NCBI RefSeq assembly: GCF_900113875.1
Contig: NZ_FORA01000002.1
Location: forward strand, 310,001 to 374,000
Length of the DNA stretch: 64,000 nucleotides
Origin: Jannaschia pohangensis
GTDB lineage: Bacteria; Pseudomonadota; Alphaproteobacteria; Rhodobacterales; Rhodobacteraceae
Direction: 5' to 3'
A model generated the notes under the pieces. That model did no database searches, was not told where the DNA came from, and saw only the letters and a list, made by a program, of their open reading frames with translations. Position numbers and translations under genes: made by a program. Below are positions 8,355-16,541 of the stretch, in pieces (position 1 is the stretch's first letter; every line of letters begins with the position of its first letter).

Positions 8355-8390
8355 GTCTGTCTGGGGAAAGGGGAAGTCTGCCAATCACCC

Positions 8391-8408
8391 GATTTGTGCA
8401 ACAGAGCC
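8391..8408 (-). repeat. Right terminal inverted repeat of the insertion sequence
   Basis: GATTTGTGCAACAGAGCC, the exact reverse complement of the left end. The following bases (GGTATGTGG) do not repeat the left flank. Confidence 0.93.
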
Positions 8409-8591
8409 GGTATGTGGATGAAATGCATCCGAGCAGGTAGCGTTAATGCCAAGCCAACACCGCTCGTCACCCGTTGGTCGTCCCCCCTTCCGAAACCCCA
8501 GAGAGGCCTGTGCGCGGGTGCGGCATTGCCTTTCGGGGATGGCGCGGGTTTGCTGCGCGGCGATCCGTGACATCCCGGGAAAGGGACCCCC

Positions 8592-9416
8592 ATGACCTAT
8601 ACGCCCCCCAAAGTCTGGCAGAACACCGCGTCCGGCGGGCAGTTCGCCTCGATCAACCGGCCCGTGGCGGGACCGACCCACGACAAGGAATTGCCGGTGG
8701 GGGAGCATCCCTATCAGCTCTATTCGCTGGCGACGCCCAATGGGGTGAAGGTCACGCTGCTCTTCGAGGAGCTGATCGAGGCGGGGCATGACATCGACTA
8801 TGACGCCTGGCTCATCAAGATCGGGGACGGCGACCAGTTCGGCTCGGGCTTTGTCGAGGTGAACCCCAATTCCAAGATCCCCGCCCTGATGGACCGGACC
8901 GGGCCGGAGCCGGTGCGCGTGTTCGAGAGCGCGGCGATCATGCTGCATCTGGCAGAGCGCTATAGCGCGTTCCTGGGCGACAACCGGCCCGAGATGCTGT
9001 CCTGGCTGTTCTGGCAGATGGGATCGGCCCCGTTCCTGGGCGGCGGGTTCGGGCATTTCTATGCCTATGCGCCCGAAAAGTACGAATACCCCATCAACCG
9101 CTATGCGATGGAGTCGAAGCGGCAACTGGACGTGCTGGACCGGCGTCTGGCCGAGGTGCCGTTCGTGGCGGGCGACGACTATACGATTGCCGATATAGCG
9201 ATCTGGTCGTGGTACGGGCAGCTTGTGCTGGGGCGGCTCTACGATGCGGCGGAGTTCCTCGATGTCGCGAGCTACAAGAACGTCGTCGCCTGGGCCGAAA
9301 AGATCGACGCCCGGCCCGCGACCCGGCGGGGCCGGATGGTCAACCGGACCTTCGGCGACGACGAGAGCCTGAAGCTGCCCGAGCGGCATTCGCGCGCGGA
9401 TTTCGTGCGGTCATGA
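8592..9416 (+). CDS. yghU: Glutathione-dependent disulfide-bond oxidoreductase, Nu-class GST (YghU-type)
   Basis: YghU-type Nu-class glutathione transferases bind two glutathiones and show disulfide-bond reductase and organic-peroxide reductase activity. The 274-residue protein matches YghU over its length: YSLATPNGVKVT in the thioredoxin fold, DAWLIKIGDGDQFGSGF, VEVNPNSKIPAL, the ES motif in RVFESAAIM, and FLGGGFGHFY in the helical domain. GGGAAAGGG lies just upstream of the ATG. The stop overlaps the next ATG (ATGA), placing it first in a three-gene coupled operon with a LysE-type exporter and moaB. The 183 bases between the insertion sequence and this gene hold no other gene. Confidence 0.94.
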   Translation: MTYTPPKVWQNTASGGQFASINRPVAGPTHDKELPVGEHPYQLYSLATPNGVKVTLLFEELIEAGHDIDYDAWLIKIGDGDQFGSGFVEVNPNSKIPALMDRTGPEPVRVFESAAIMLHLAERYSAFLGDNRPEMLSWLFWQMGSAPFLGGGFGHFYAYAPEKYEYPINRYAMESKRQLDVLDRRLAEVPFVAGDDYTIADIAIWSWYGQLVLGRLYDAAEFLDVASYKNVVAWAEKIDARPATRRGRMVNRTFGDDESLKLPERHSRADFVRS

Positions 9417-10030
9417 TCGATCCGGTCGTCCTGCTGACCGTTGTCCCTGCTGCGCTGGCGCTGAACCTGACGCCGGGGGCGGACATGATGTTCTGCCTGG
9501 CGCAGGGGATGCGCGGCGGCGGTCGGGCGGCGGTCGCGGCCTCGGCCGGGATTTCGACCGGCTCGATGATCGCGAGCGGGCTGGCGGGTCTGGGCCTTGG
9601 CGCGCTGGTCGCGTCGTTGCCCTGGCTTTTCGATACGATCCGCTGGGTCGGGGTCGCCTATCTGGTCTGGCTTGCCGTGCAGACCTTGCGCAGGCCGCTG
9701 GGCCGGTCGGAGGTGCCCGCGGCGCGGCCATCGCGGGCCTTTCGGGACGGGTTGATCATCAACCTGTCGAACCCGAAGGTGATCCTGTTCATCCTGGCTT
9801 TCGTGCCGCAGTTCGTGGACCCGGAGGGCCCGGTTCTGGCGCAGTTCCTGATCTTCGGGGGTATCCTGTCGCTGGGCGGCTTTGTCGTGAACGGCGCGGT
9901 CGGCCTGTCGGCGGGGGGGCTGGGCCGTCGACTGGCGGCAAGTCCGGGGGTGGAGCGGGTGCTGCGTGTCGCATCGGCCACCGTGTTCGCCGGTTTGGCG
10001 GCGCGGCTGGCGCTGGAGCAACGACCATGA
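9413..10030 (+). CDS. LysE/RhtB-family amino-acid exporter
   Basis: A 205-residue inner-membrane protein with about six hydrophobic segments. The N-terminal region NLTPGADMMFCLAQGMRGG and the mid motif NLSNPKVILFILAFVPQF are the hallmark motifs of the LysE/RhtB translocators, which export amino acids or related metabolites using proton motive force. The substrate cannot be read from sequence. The ATG at 9413 overlaps the yghU stop, and its own TGA overlaps the moaB ATG, so all three are probably translated from one message. Confidence 0.9.
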   Translation: MIDPVVLLTVVPAALALNLTPGADMMFCLAQGMRGGGRAAVAASAGISTGSMIASGLAGLGLGALVASLPWLFDTIRWVGVAYLVWLAVQTLRRPLGRSEVPAARPSRAFRDGLIINLSNPKVILFILAFVPQFVDPEGPVLAQFLIFGGILSLGGFVVNGAVGLSAGGLGRRLAASPGVERVLRVASATVFAGLAARLALEQRP

Positions 10031-10557
10031 CCGAACGTGCCTTTCTGCCCTGCCGCATCGCGGTGCTGACGGTGTCGGACACGCGAACGCCGGCGGACGA
10101 CCGGTCGGGTGATACCCTCGTCGAGCGGCTTACGGCGGCCGGGCATATGCTGGCCGACCGCGACATCACGCCGGACGACCGGGTGGGCATCGCCGAGCAT
10201 CTGACCCGTTGGATCGGAGAGGAGGCCATCGACGTCATCATCACCACCGGCGGCACGGGCCTGACCGGGCGGGACGTGACGGTCGAGGCGCACAGGGACG
10301 TCTACGAGAAGGAAATCGACGCCTTCGGGACGATGTTTACCATCATCTCGATGCAGAAAATCGGGACCTCGGCGGTGCAATCGCGGGCCTGCGCGGGCGT
10401 GGCGGGCGGCACATATCTCTTCGCCCTGCCCGGCTCGCCCTCGGCTTGCCGCGATGCCTGGGACGAGATTCTGGTGCATCAACTGGATTATCGGCACAAA
10501 CCCTGCAACTTCGTGGAAATCATGCCGCGCCTCGACGAACATTTGCGACGGAAATAG
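10027..10557 (+). CDS. moaB: Molybdenum cofactor biosynthesis protein B
   Basis: MoaB belongs to the MogA/MoaB fold that adenylylates molybdopterin during molybdenum cofactor assembly; in many bacteria it is redundant with MogA. The 176-residue protein has VLTVSDTRTPADDRSGD, IITTGGTGLTGRDVT and ALPGSPSACRDAW, the three diagnostic nucleotide- and pterin-site motifs, and normal length. It is cotranscribed with the LysE-type exporter through an ATGA overlap; the biological reason for that pairing is not evident. Confidence 0.94.
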   Translation: MTERAFLPCRIAVLTVSDTRTPADDRSGDTLVERLTAAGHMLADRDITPDDRVGIAEHLTRWIGEEAIDVIITTGGTGLTGRDVTVEAHRDVYEKEIDAFGTMFTIISMQKIGTSAVQSRACAGVAGGTYLFALPGSPSACRDAWDEILVHQLDYRHKPCNFVEIMPRLDEHLRRK

Positions 10558-10629
10558 ATTTCCCGCGCGTGAATGATTGGCAGGGGCGGATTTCGCCTTA
10601 TCTGTTTGGCGGTCATCAACGGGGTCCAC

Positions 10630-12084
10630 ATGCGTTTTCTTGGCCGAAGTCTTGTCGCTCTGTTCCTTGCCGCCGTCACCTTCGGTCTTTTGGGTTGGGC
10701 GGCGCAGATCACGAAATCCGCATTGGACGAACGCAATGCGCGCGAGGCGGGGGGCCCGCCCGCGCGGGAGCGTGTTCTGGCCGTCAACGTGGTCACCGCC
10801 ACGCCCGAGGATATCGCCCCCACCCTCACCGCCTTCGGAGAGATCCGGGCCCGCCGCGTGCTCGAACTGCGCGCGCCGGTGGCGGGGCGGATCGTGGAAC
10901 TGGCCGAGGGGTTCGAAGAGGGCGCGACCGTGTTACAGGGCGAGACCCTGCTGCGGATCGACCCGGCGGGAGCGGAGGCGGATCTGGCGCTGGCCCGGGC
11001 CGATCTGGGGGGAACCGAAGCCGAGCTTCGCGATGCCGAGCGCGGCCTTGCCCTGGCCCAGGCCGAGTTGGAAGGGGCCGAGCGGCAGCGGGATTTGCAG
11101 GAGCAGGCGCTTCGCCGTCAGCAGGACCTGTCGCAGCGGGGCGTCGGATCGGCGGCGGCGGTCGAGGGGGCGGAGCTTGCCCTGTCCGCGGCGGAGCAGA
11201 CCATCCTGACCCGGCGCGGCGTCATCGCGCAGGCCGAGACACGGATCGACAGCGCCCGGCTGGCCATCGACCGCGCCCGCATCGCGGTGACCGAAGCGGA
11301 GCGGGATCTGGCGGACCGGGTGCTGGTCGCGGAATTCGAGGGGCAGTTGACCGATGTCACCGTCCTGAGCGGCGGCCTCGTCAGCCAGAACGAGCGGATC
11401 GCGCAACTGATCGACCCCGACGCGCTGGAAGTGGCGTTTCGGCTGTCCGCGGCGCAACACGCCCGGCTGCTCGATGGTCAGGGCGACCTGCGAGGGGCGA
11501 CGGTGCGCGCCGTGCTGGACGTCGACGGGCTGGACCTGACGGCGACGGGCACGATCACCCGCGAGGCGGCGGCGGTGGGCGAAGGCCAGACCGGGCGTCT
11601 GGTGTTTGCGCGGCTGGACGACACGCGCGGTTTCCGGCCCGGCGATTTCGTCCGGGTCGAGGTCGAGGAGCCGGTGCTGACGGGCGCGATCCGCCTGCCC
11701 GCGACGGCGCTTTCGGCACAGGGCGATGTGCTTCTGGTGACCGAGGAGGAACGGCTGGAGGAGATGGCCGTCACCCTGCTGCGGAGGCAAGGTGACGACA
11801 TCCTGGTGCGCGGCCCGATCGAGGGGCGCGAGGTGGTGGCCGAACGCACGCCCGCGCTGGGCGCCGGGATCAAGGTGCGCCCCCTGCGTCCCGGAGCCGG
11901 TGCCGAGGCCGAGGCGCCGACGCTGGTGACGCTCGACCCAGAGCGACGCGCCCGGATCGTGGCCTTCGTGGAGGCGAACACGCGCATCCCGTCGGATGTG
12001 AAGACACGGATGCTGACCCAGCTTCAGGCCGAGGAAGTGCCCGCCGCCATGGTCGAGCGCCTCGAATCCCGGATGGGGGGCTGA
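10630..12084 (+). CDS. RND efflux periplasmic adaptor (HlyD/AcrA-type)
   Basis: The membrane-fusion protein connects an inner-membrane RND pump to an outer-membrane channel. The 484-residue product starts MRFLGRSLVALFLAAVTFG, a single N-terminal membrane anchor. The lipoyl/barrel half 'LELRAPVAGRIVELAEGFEE' is followed by a long heptad-rich coiled-coil hairpin (about residues 110-230, many A-E-L-x-x-A repeats) and a second lipoyl/beta-barrel half. The upstream start at 10573 is rejected because the membrane anchor would then be internal. It ends one base before the pump gene, so the pair forms one operon. No outer-membrane channel gene is adjacent. Confidence 0.9.
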   Translation: MRFLGRSLVALFLAAVTFGLLGWAAQITKSALDERNAREAGGPPARERVLAVNVVTATPEDIAPTLTAFGEIRARRVLELRAPVAGRIVELAEGFEEGATVLQGETLLRIDPAGAEADLALARADLGGTEAELRDAERGLALAQAELEGAERQRDLQEQALRRQQDLSQRGVGSAAAVEGAELALSAAEQTILTRRGVIAQAETRIDSARLAIDRARIAVTEAERDLADRVLVAEFEGQLTDVTVLSGGLVSQNERIAQLIDPDALEVAFRLSAAQHARLLDGQGDLRGATVRAVLDVDGLDLTATGTITREAAAVGEGQTGRLVFARLDDTRGFRPGDFVRVEVEEPVLTGAIRLPATALSAQGDVLLVTEEERLEEMAVTLLRRQGDDILVRGPIEGREVVAERTPALGAGIKVRPLRPGAGAEAEAPTLVTLDPERRARIVAFVEANTRIPSDVKTRMLTQLQAEEVPAAMVERLESRMGG

Positions 12085-12085
12085 G

Positions 12086-15000
12086 ATGGGCATCCTCGGC
12101 TATTTCACGCGCCATCGCACCGCCGCGAACCTGCTGCTGGTCCTGATGATCGCGGCGGGCGCGCTGGCCCTGCCAAACATGCGGGCGCAGTTCTTTCCGG
12201 ATGTCGTGGTCGAGGACGTATCTGTCTCGATCCGCTGGGACGGAGCCGGGGCCGAGGATGTCGACCAGGGCATTGTACAGGTTCTGGAGCCCGCGCTTCT
12301 GGCGGTCGAGGGCGTCACCGACAGCTCGTCCGTCAGCCGCGAAGGATCGGCGCAGATCAGCATCGAGTTCGAGCCGGGGCGCGACCCGACCGAGGCCGCC
12401 GACGATGTGCAGGCCGCTATCGACGCCGTTTCGGGCCTGCCCGACGGGATCGACGACCCCGAGGTGCGACAGGGCCGCTGGCGCGACAGGGTCACAGATG
12501 TGATCGTCACCGGCCCCGTGGGCGTGGACCAATTGGCGCGGATCACCGACGAATTCGTCGTCCAGCTGTTCGCCGCCGGGGTGACCCGGACCACCGTCCG
12601 CGGCATCGCCGCGCCCGAGATCGTGATCGAGGTGCCCACCGCCAACCTGATCCGTCACGGCCTGACCATGGCCGAGATCGCCGAGGCCGTCGCCGCCGAG
12701 GCCCAGGCCGACCCGGCCGGCGATGTGACGGGTGCCAACGCCCGGGTCCGCACCGGAGAGGCGCGGCGGGGCACCGCCGATATCGCCCAGATCGTCCTGC
12801 GCCGCGGGTCGGACGGATCGGCCCTGACCGTGGGCGATCTGGCGCGCGTGACATCCGAAGGTGTCGATCGGGACCGCGCCTATTTCGTGGACGACAACCC
12901 GGCGATCAGCGTGCGGGTGGACCGGTCCGCCGAGGGTGACGCCATCGCCCTGCAACGGGCCGTCGAGGGCGTCGTCGAGGATGTCTTGCAGGATGCCCCC
13001 CAGGGCACCCGGATCGAGTTGATCCGCACCCGGACCGAGGCGATCACCGGGCGCATCGACCTGTTGATCGACAACGCGATGATGGGTCTGGCGCTGGTGG
13101 TGGCGCTGCTGTTCCTGTTCCTGAACGCACGCACCGCGTTCTGGGTGGCGGCGGGCATTCCGGTGGCGATGTTTTCGGCCATCGCGCTGATGTGGGCGGC
13201 GGGCATCACGATCAACATGATCTCCCTGTTCGCGCTCATCATCACGCTGGGAATCGTGGTCGATGACGCCATCGTCGTGGGCGAACACGCCGATTTCCGC
13301 GCCCGCCGCCTGGGCGAGGATCCGGCGACCGCCGCCGAAAAGGCCGCGCGGCGCATGTTCACGCCGGTCTTCAGCGCGACCCTGACCACGGTGATCGCCT
13401 TTTTCGGGCTGGTCGCCATCGGCGGGCGGTTCGGGGATCTGATCATCGACATTCCCTTCACCGTGATCGTCGTCTTGGTCGCGTCGCTGGTCGAATGCTT
13501 CCTGATCTTGCCGCATCACATGGCAGGGGCCCTGAAGCATACGGCCGAGGAGCATTGGTACGACTGGCCGTCGCGGATCGTGAACCGGGGGTTCGTCCGC
13601 CTGCGCGAGACGCTGTTCCGGCCCCTGGTGCGGCTGGTGCTCTGGGCGCGCTATCCGGTGGCGGCGCTGGCCGTCGTTCTACTGGCTTCGCAGGCGGCGA
13701 TGTTCCTGCGCGGCGACGTGCAGTGGCGGTTCTTCAATGCGCCCGAACAGGGGTCGGTCACCGGCAATTTCGCCATGGCGGACGGCGCCACCCGCGAGGA
13801 CACGCTGGCCCAGATGCGCGAGTTGCAGCGCGCCGCGACCGAGCTTGGCGCCCGCTACGAGGCGGAGCATGGGCTCAACCCGCTGACACATGTGCTGGCC
13901 GAGATCGGCGGCAATTCGGGGCGGTCCCTGTCGTCGGCCGATGACAAGGACCCCGACCAGCTGGGCGCGATCTCCATCGAGTTGATCGACGCCGATCTGC
14001 GCCCCTATTCCAGCGGAACCTTCGTCAGCGAGTTGCAGGACAGCGTGCGCCAATTGCCCCTGACCGAAGAGATCAGCTTCCGCTCCTGGGGGTCGGGGCC
14101 GGGCGGCGACAGCCTGTCGGTCGATTTCTTCGGCGCGGATTCAGCGACGCTCAAAGCGGCGGCAGTGGCGCTGAAGAACGAGGTCTCCCAGTTCAGCGAG
14201 GTTTCGGCGGTCGAGGACAGCCTGCCGTTCGACAAGGACGAGTTGATCCTTGCGTTGACGCCGCAGGGCGAGGCACTGGGCTTCGACATCGACGCCCTGG
14301 GCCGGACGCTGCGCAACCGTTTGAACGGGATCGAGGCGGCGACCTTCCCCGCGGGCCCCCGCACCGGCGAGATCCGCGTCGAGTTGCCCGAGGGCGAGGT
14401 TCGGGCCGATTTCCTCGACACCCTGCGCCTGACCGCGCCCTCGGGGGCAGAGGTCGCGCTGTCGGACATCGTCACCGTGTCGGTGCGGTCGGGCTTTGCC
14501 ACCGTCCAGCGCGAGAACGGGGTACAGGTCGTCACCGTCACCGGCGAGATCAATCAGGACGACGCCGCCCGCGCCAATGAAATCGCCGCCGCGCTGCGGG
14601 AAACCATCCTGCCGCAGATCGCGTCGGACTATCAGGTGGCCTTCCGACAGGGCGGTCTGGCCGAGCAGGAGCGCGAGTTCCTGACCGATGCGACCTTGGG
14701 ATTGGTCAGCTGCCTTCTGGGCATCTACCTCGTGCTGGCCTGGATCTTTTCCAGCTGGTCGCGGCCCGGCGTCATCATGGCGGTGATCCCCTTCGGCCTG
14801 ATCGGAGCGATCTGGGGGCACTGGTGGTGGGATGTGCCGCTGTCGATGTTCTCGGTCGTGGGCCTGATCGGGATGACGGGGATCATCATCAACGATTCCA
14901 TCGTTCTGGTGACCACGGTCGATGAATACGCCGAGGATCGCGCCCTGATGCCCGCCATCGTGGACGCGGTCTGCGACCGGCTGCGGCCCATCCTTCTGAC

Positions 15001-15469
15001 GACGCTGACCACGGTTCTGGGCCTTGCGCCGCTTCTTTATGAGAGTTCGTCGCAGGCGCAATTCCTGCGACCCACGGTCATCACACTGAGCTATGGACTG
15101 GGTTTCGGCATGGTGCTGGTGCTGTTCCTCGTGCCCGCGATCCTGGCCATGGGGCACGATTTCGCGCGCATGGGCACGGCGCTGCGCCGGATGCTGCGCC
15201 TGTCGGCCCGTCAGCGGGGGCGCGGCGTGGGCCTCATGGGGCTGATCGTCGGGACAGTGGTAGCGTTGTGGGGCTTTGCGACGCTGGGCTGGCACCTGGT
15301 GTACGGCGGGGTCTGGACGCCGCTGGCACCCGTGCTGGCCTTTGCGCCGACGGACGGGACGGCGCAGGTGCTGGGCGTGTTCCTGGCGGGCACGGTGATC
15401 CTGCTGCTGGCGGTCTGGGTCATCGCAGGCGTGCGCATCGGGCGGCGGGGCGCGACCCGGACGACCTGA
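12086..15469 (+). CDS. RND-family efflux pump, inner-membrane permease (AcrB-like) with extended C-terminus
   Basis: A 1127-residue proton-driven transporter. It has the RND layout: an N-terminal helix (GILGYFTRHRTAANLLLVL), a large periplasmic porter domain, the TM4 motif GIVVDDAIVVGE near residue 390 whose paired Asp residues carry protons, a second periplasmic domain and the GMTGIIINDSIVLV segment near residue 930. Classical RND pumps end soon after TM12. Here the sequence continues past 'LVPAILAMGHDF' with a basic stretch and two further hydrophobic segments up to residue ~1120. Substrate is unknown. It is transcribed with the adaptor and faces nusB. Confidence 0.92.
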   Translation: MGILGYFTRHRTAANLLLVLMIAAGALALPNMRAQFFPDVVVEDVSVSIRWDGAGAEDVDQGIVQVLEPALLAVEGVTDSSSVSREGSAQISIEFEPGRDPTEAADDVQAAIDAVSGLPDGIDDPEVRQGRWRDRVTDVIVTGPVGVDQLARITDEFVVQLFAAGVTRTTVRGIAAPEIVIEVPTANLIRHGLTMAEIAEAVAAEAQADPAGDVTGANARVRTGEARRGTADIAQIVLRRGSDGSALTVGDLARVTSEGVDRDRAYFVDDNPAISVRVDRSAEGDAIALQRAVEGVVEDVLQDAPQGTRIELIRTRTEAITGRIDLLIDNAMMGLALVVALLFLFLNARTAFWVAAGIPVAMFSAIALMWAAGITINMISLFALIITLGIVVDDAIVVGEHADFRARRLGEDPATAAEKAARRMFTPVFSATLTTVIAFFGLVAIGGRFGDLIIDIPFTVIVVLVASLVECFLILPHHMAGALKHTAEEHWYDWPSRIVNRGFVRLRETLFRPLVRLVLWARYPVAALAVVLLASQAAMFLRGDVQWRFFNAPEQGSVTGNFAMADGATREDTLAQMRELQRAATELGARYEAEHGLNPLTHVLAEIGGNSGRSLSSADDKDPDQLGAISIELIDADLRPYSSGTFVSELQDSVRQLPLTEEISFRSWGSGPGGDSLSVDFFGADSATLKAAAVALKNEVSQFSEVSAVEDSLPFDKDELILALTPQGEALGFDIDALGRTLRNRLNGIEAATFPAGPRTGEIRVELPEGEVRADFLDTLRLTAPSGAEVALSDIVTVSVRSGFATVQRENGVQVVTVTGEINQDDAARANEIAAALRETILPQIASDYQVAFRQGGLAEQEREFLTDATLGLVSCLLGIYLVLAWIFSSWSRPGVIMAVIPFGLIGAIWGHWWWDVPLSMFSVVGLIGMTGIIINDSIVLVTTVDEYAEDRALMPAIVDAVCDRLRPILLTTLTTVLGLAPLLYESSSQAQFLRPTVITLSYGLGFGMVLVLFLVPAILAMGHDFARMGTALRRMLRLSARQRGRGVGLMGLIVGTVVALWGFATLGWHLVYGGVWTPLAPVLAFAPTDGTAQVLGVFLAGTVILLLAVWVIAGVRIGRRGATRTT

Positions 15470-15477
15470 AGCGACGC

Positions 15478-15960
15478 TCAGAAGGCGGCGGGCTTCGCCT
15501 CGCGCGCCATGTGGTCGAGGACGGCGTTGACGAAGCCGGCCTCCTTGCCCTCGGGGAAGAACGCCCGGGCGATTTCGACGAATTCGTTGATGACGACCTT
15601 GGGCGGCGTGTCGCGGTCCACCAGTTCGGCCCCGGCGGCGCGAAACAGCGCCCGCAGGGTCGGGTCGATGCGCGCGATGGGCCATTTGGCCACCAGAGCC
15701 CGGTCGGTCAGCTGGTCGATCCGCGCCTGATGGTTAACGGCCCCTTCGAGCAGGGCGCGGAAGGTGGTCAGGTCGGCCTCGGAAACTTCGCCCTCTTCCA
15801 GGATCATGCCGAAGCGATGATCTTCGAACTCGGCGCGGACCTTGTCGACGGTCTGGCCCATGGCCTCCATCTGGAACAACGCCTGCACGGCATTGAGCCG
15901 CGCGGCGGAGCGCATCCGACGCTTGAGCGCGCGTTTCTCGTCTGGGGTCATCTCGGCCAT
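15478..15960 (-). CDS. nusB: Transcription antitermination factor NusB
   Basis: NusB binds boxA RNA with ribosomal protein S10 and supports rRNA antitermination. The 160-residue all-helical protein has the typical N-terminal RSAARLNAVQALFQMEA and C-terminal DTPPKVVINEFVEIARAFF ... FVNAVLDHM motifs. It follows ribH by 31 nt on the same strand, the common ribH-nusB arrangement. Its end is 8 nt from the end of the convergent RND pump gene. Confidence 0.96.
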   Translation of the reverse strand: MAEMTPDEKRALKRRMRSAARLNAVQALFQMEAMGQTVDKVRAEFEDHRFGMILEEGEVSEADLTTFRALLEGAVNHQARIDQLTDRALVAKWPIARIDPTLRALFRAAGAELVDRDTPPKVVINEFVEIARAFFPEGKEAGFVNAVLDHMAREAKPAAF

Positions 15961-15991
15961 GGGCGCGACCTAGGGGGCGGTGACGCGCGCG

Positions 15992-16537
15992 TCAAGCGAC
16001 CGTCGGCCCCTTCTTTTCGGCGGCGTCGTAATGGAAGCTGCCGGGCTTGAACCCGATGCCGGATTCGGCCTTCTTCATCCCGCGTTGCAGGGCGATCAGA
16101 TGCAGCGCCGCCGCCGCCGCGCCACCCGCCGTATCGAGGCGTTCGGCATCGGCGCGTTCCTCGGCCTGCTCCATGTTCTCGACGGTGATGATGCCGTTGC
16201 CGATGCAGGCCCCGGCCAGCCCGAGGGTGGCAATCGCCCGCGCGCTTTCGTTCACCACCACATCGTAGTGCGAGGTCCGTCCCCGGATGACACAGCCGAG
16301 CGCGACATAGCCGTCGAAATCCGCCTGACGGTGCGCGATGCCGATGGCCGTGGGGATTTCGAGCGAGCCCGGCATCTCGACCGTCTCGTGGGTGGCGCCC
16401 GCGGCCTCGAGCACCTTGCGGGCCGAGGCCAGCTGCGCGGCCGAGATCGCGCCGTAATAGGGGGCGATGACGATCAGGACCTTGGGCGCCTTGTCGAAAC
16501 TGGGCAGGGCCAGCACGTTGTCGGAATGTCCGGCCAT
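15992..16537 (-). CDS. ribH: 6,7-dimethyl-8-ribityllumazine synthase
   Basis: RibH joins 3,4-dihydroxybutanone-4-phosphate with the pyrimidine intermediate to give lumazine, the penultimate step of riboflavin synthesis. The 181-residue protein has the substrate motifs VEMPGSLEIP and the catalytic loop GCVIRGRTSHYDVV with the active His. It starts 4 nt after the end of the ribB gene, so substrate producer and user are cotranscribed. A short C-terminal tail (FKPGSFHYDAAEKKG) extends beyond the core fold. Confidence 0.95.
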   Translation of the reverse strand: MAGHSDNVLALPSFDKAPKVLIVIAPYYGAISAAQLASARKVLEAAGATHETVEMPGSLEIPTAIGIAHRQADFDGYVALGCVIRGRTSHYDVVVNESARAIATLGLAGACIGNGIITVENMEQAEERADAERLDTAGGAAAAALHLIALQRGMKKAESGIGFKPGSFHYDAAEKKGPTVA

Positions 16538-16541
16538 GGGG

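Larger units (their letters stand above)
7318..8408 (+). mobile_element. IS5-family (IS903-like) insertion sequence, defective
   Basis: The 1091-bp element is bounded by perfect 18-bp terminal inverted repeats, GGCTCTGTTGCACAAATC at 7318-7335 and its reverse complement at 8391-8408. It carries one DDE transposase gene of the IS5/IS903 type. IS903 elements are about 1057 bp and make 9-bp target duplications. Without the 41-nt internal extra sequence this copy would be 1050 bp. The flanks do not match (GGGCGAGGG on the left, GGTATGTGG on the right), so no target duplication remains. The element is probably unable to move by itself because the transposase is interrupted. Confidence 0.93.
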
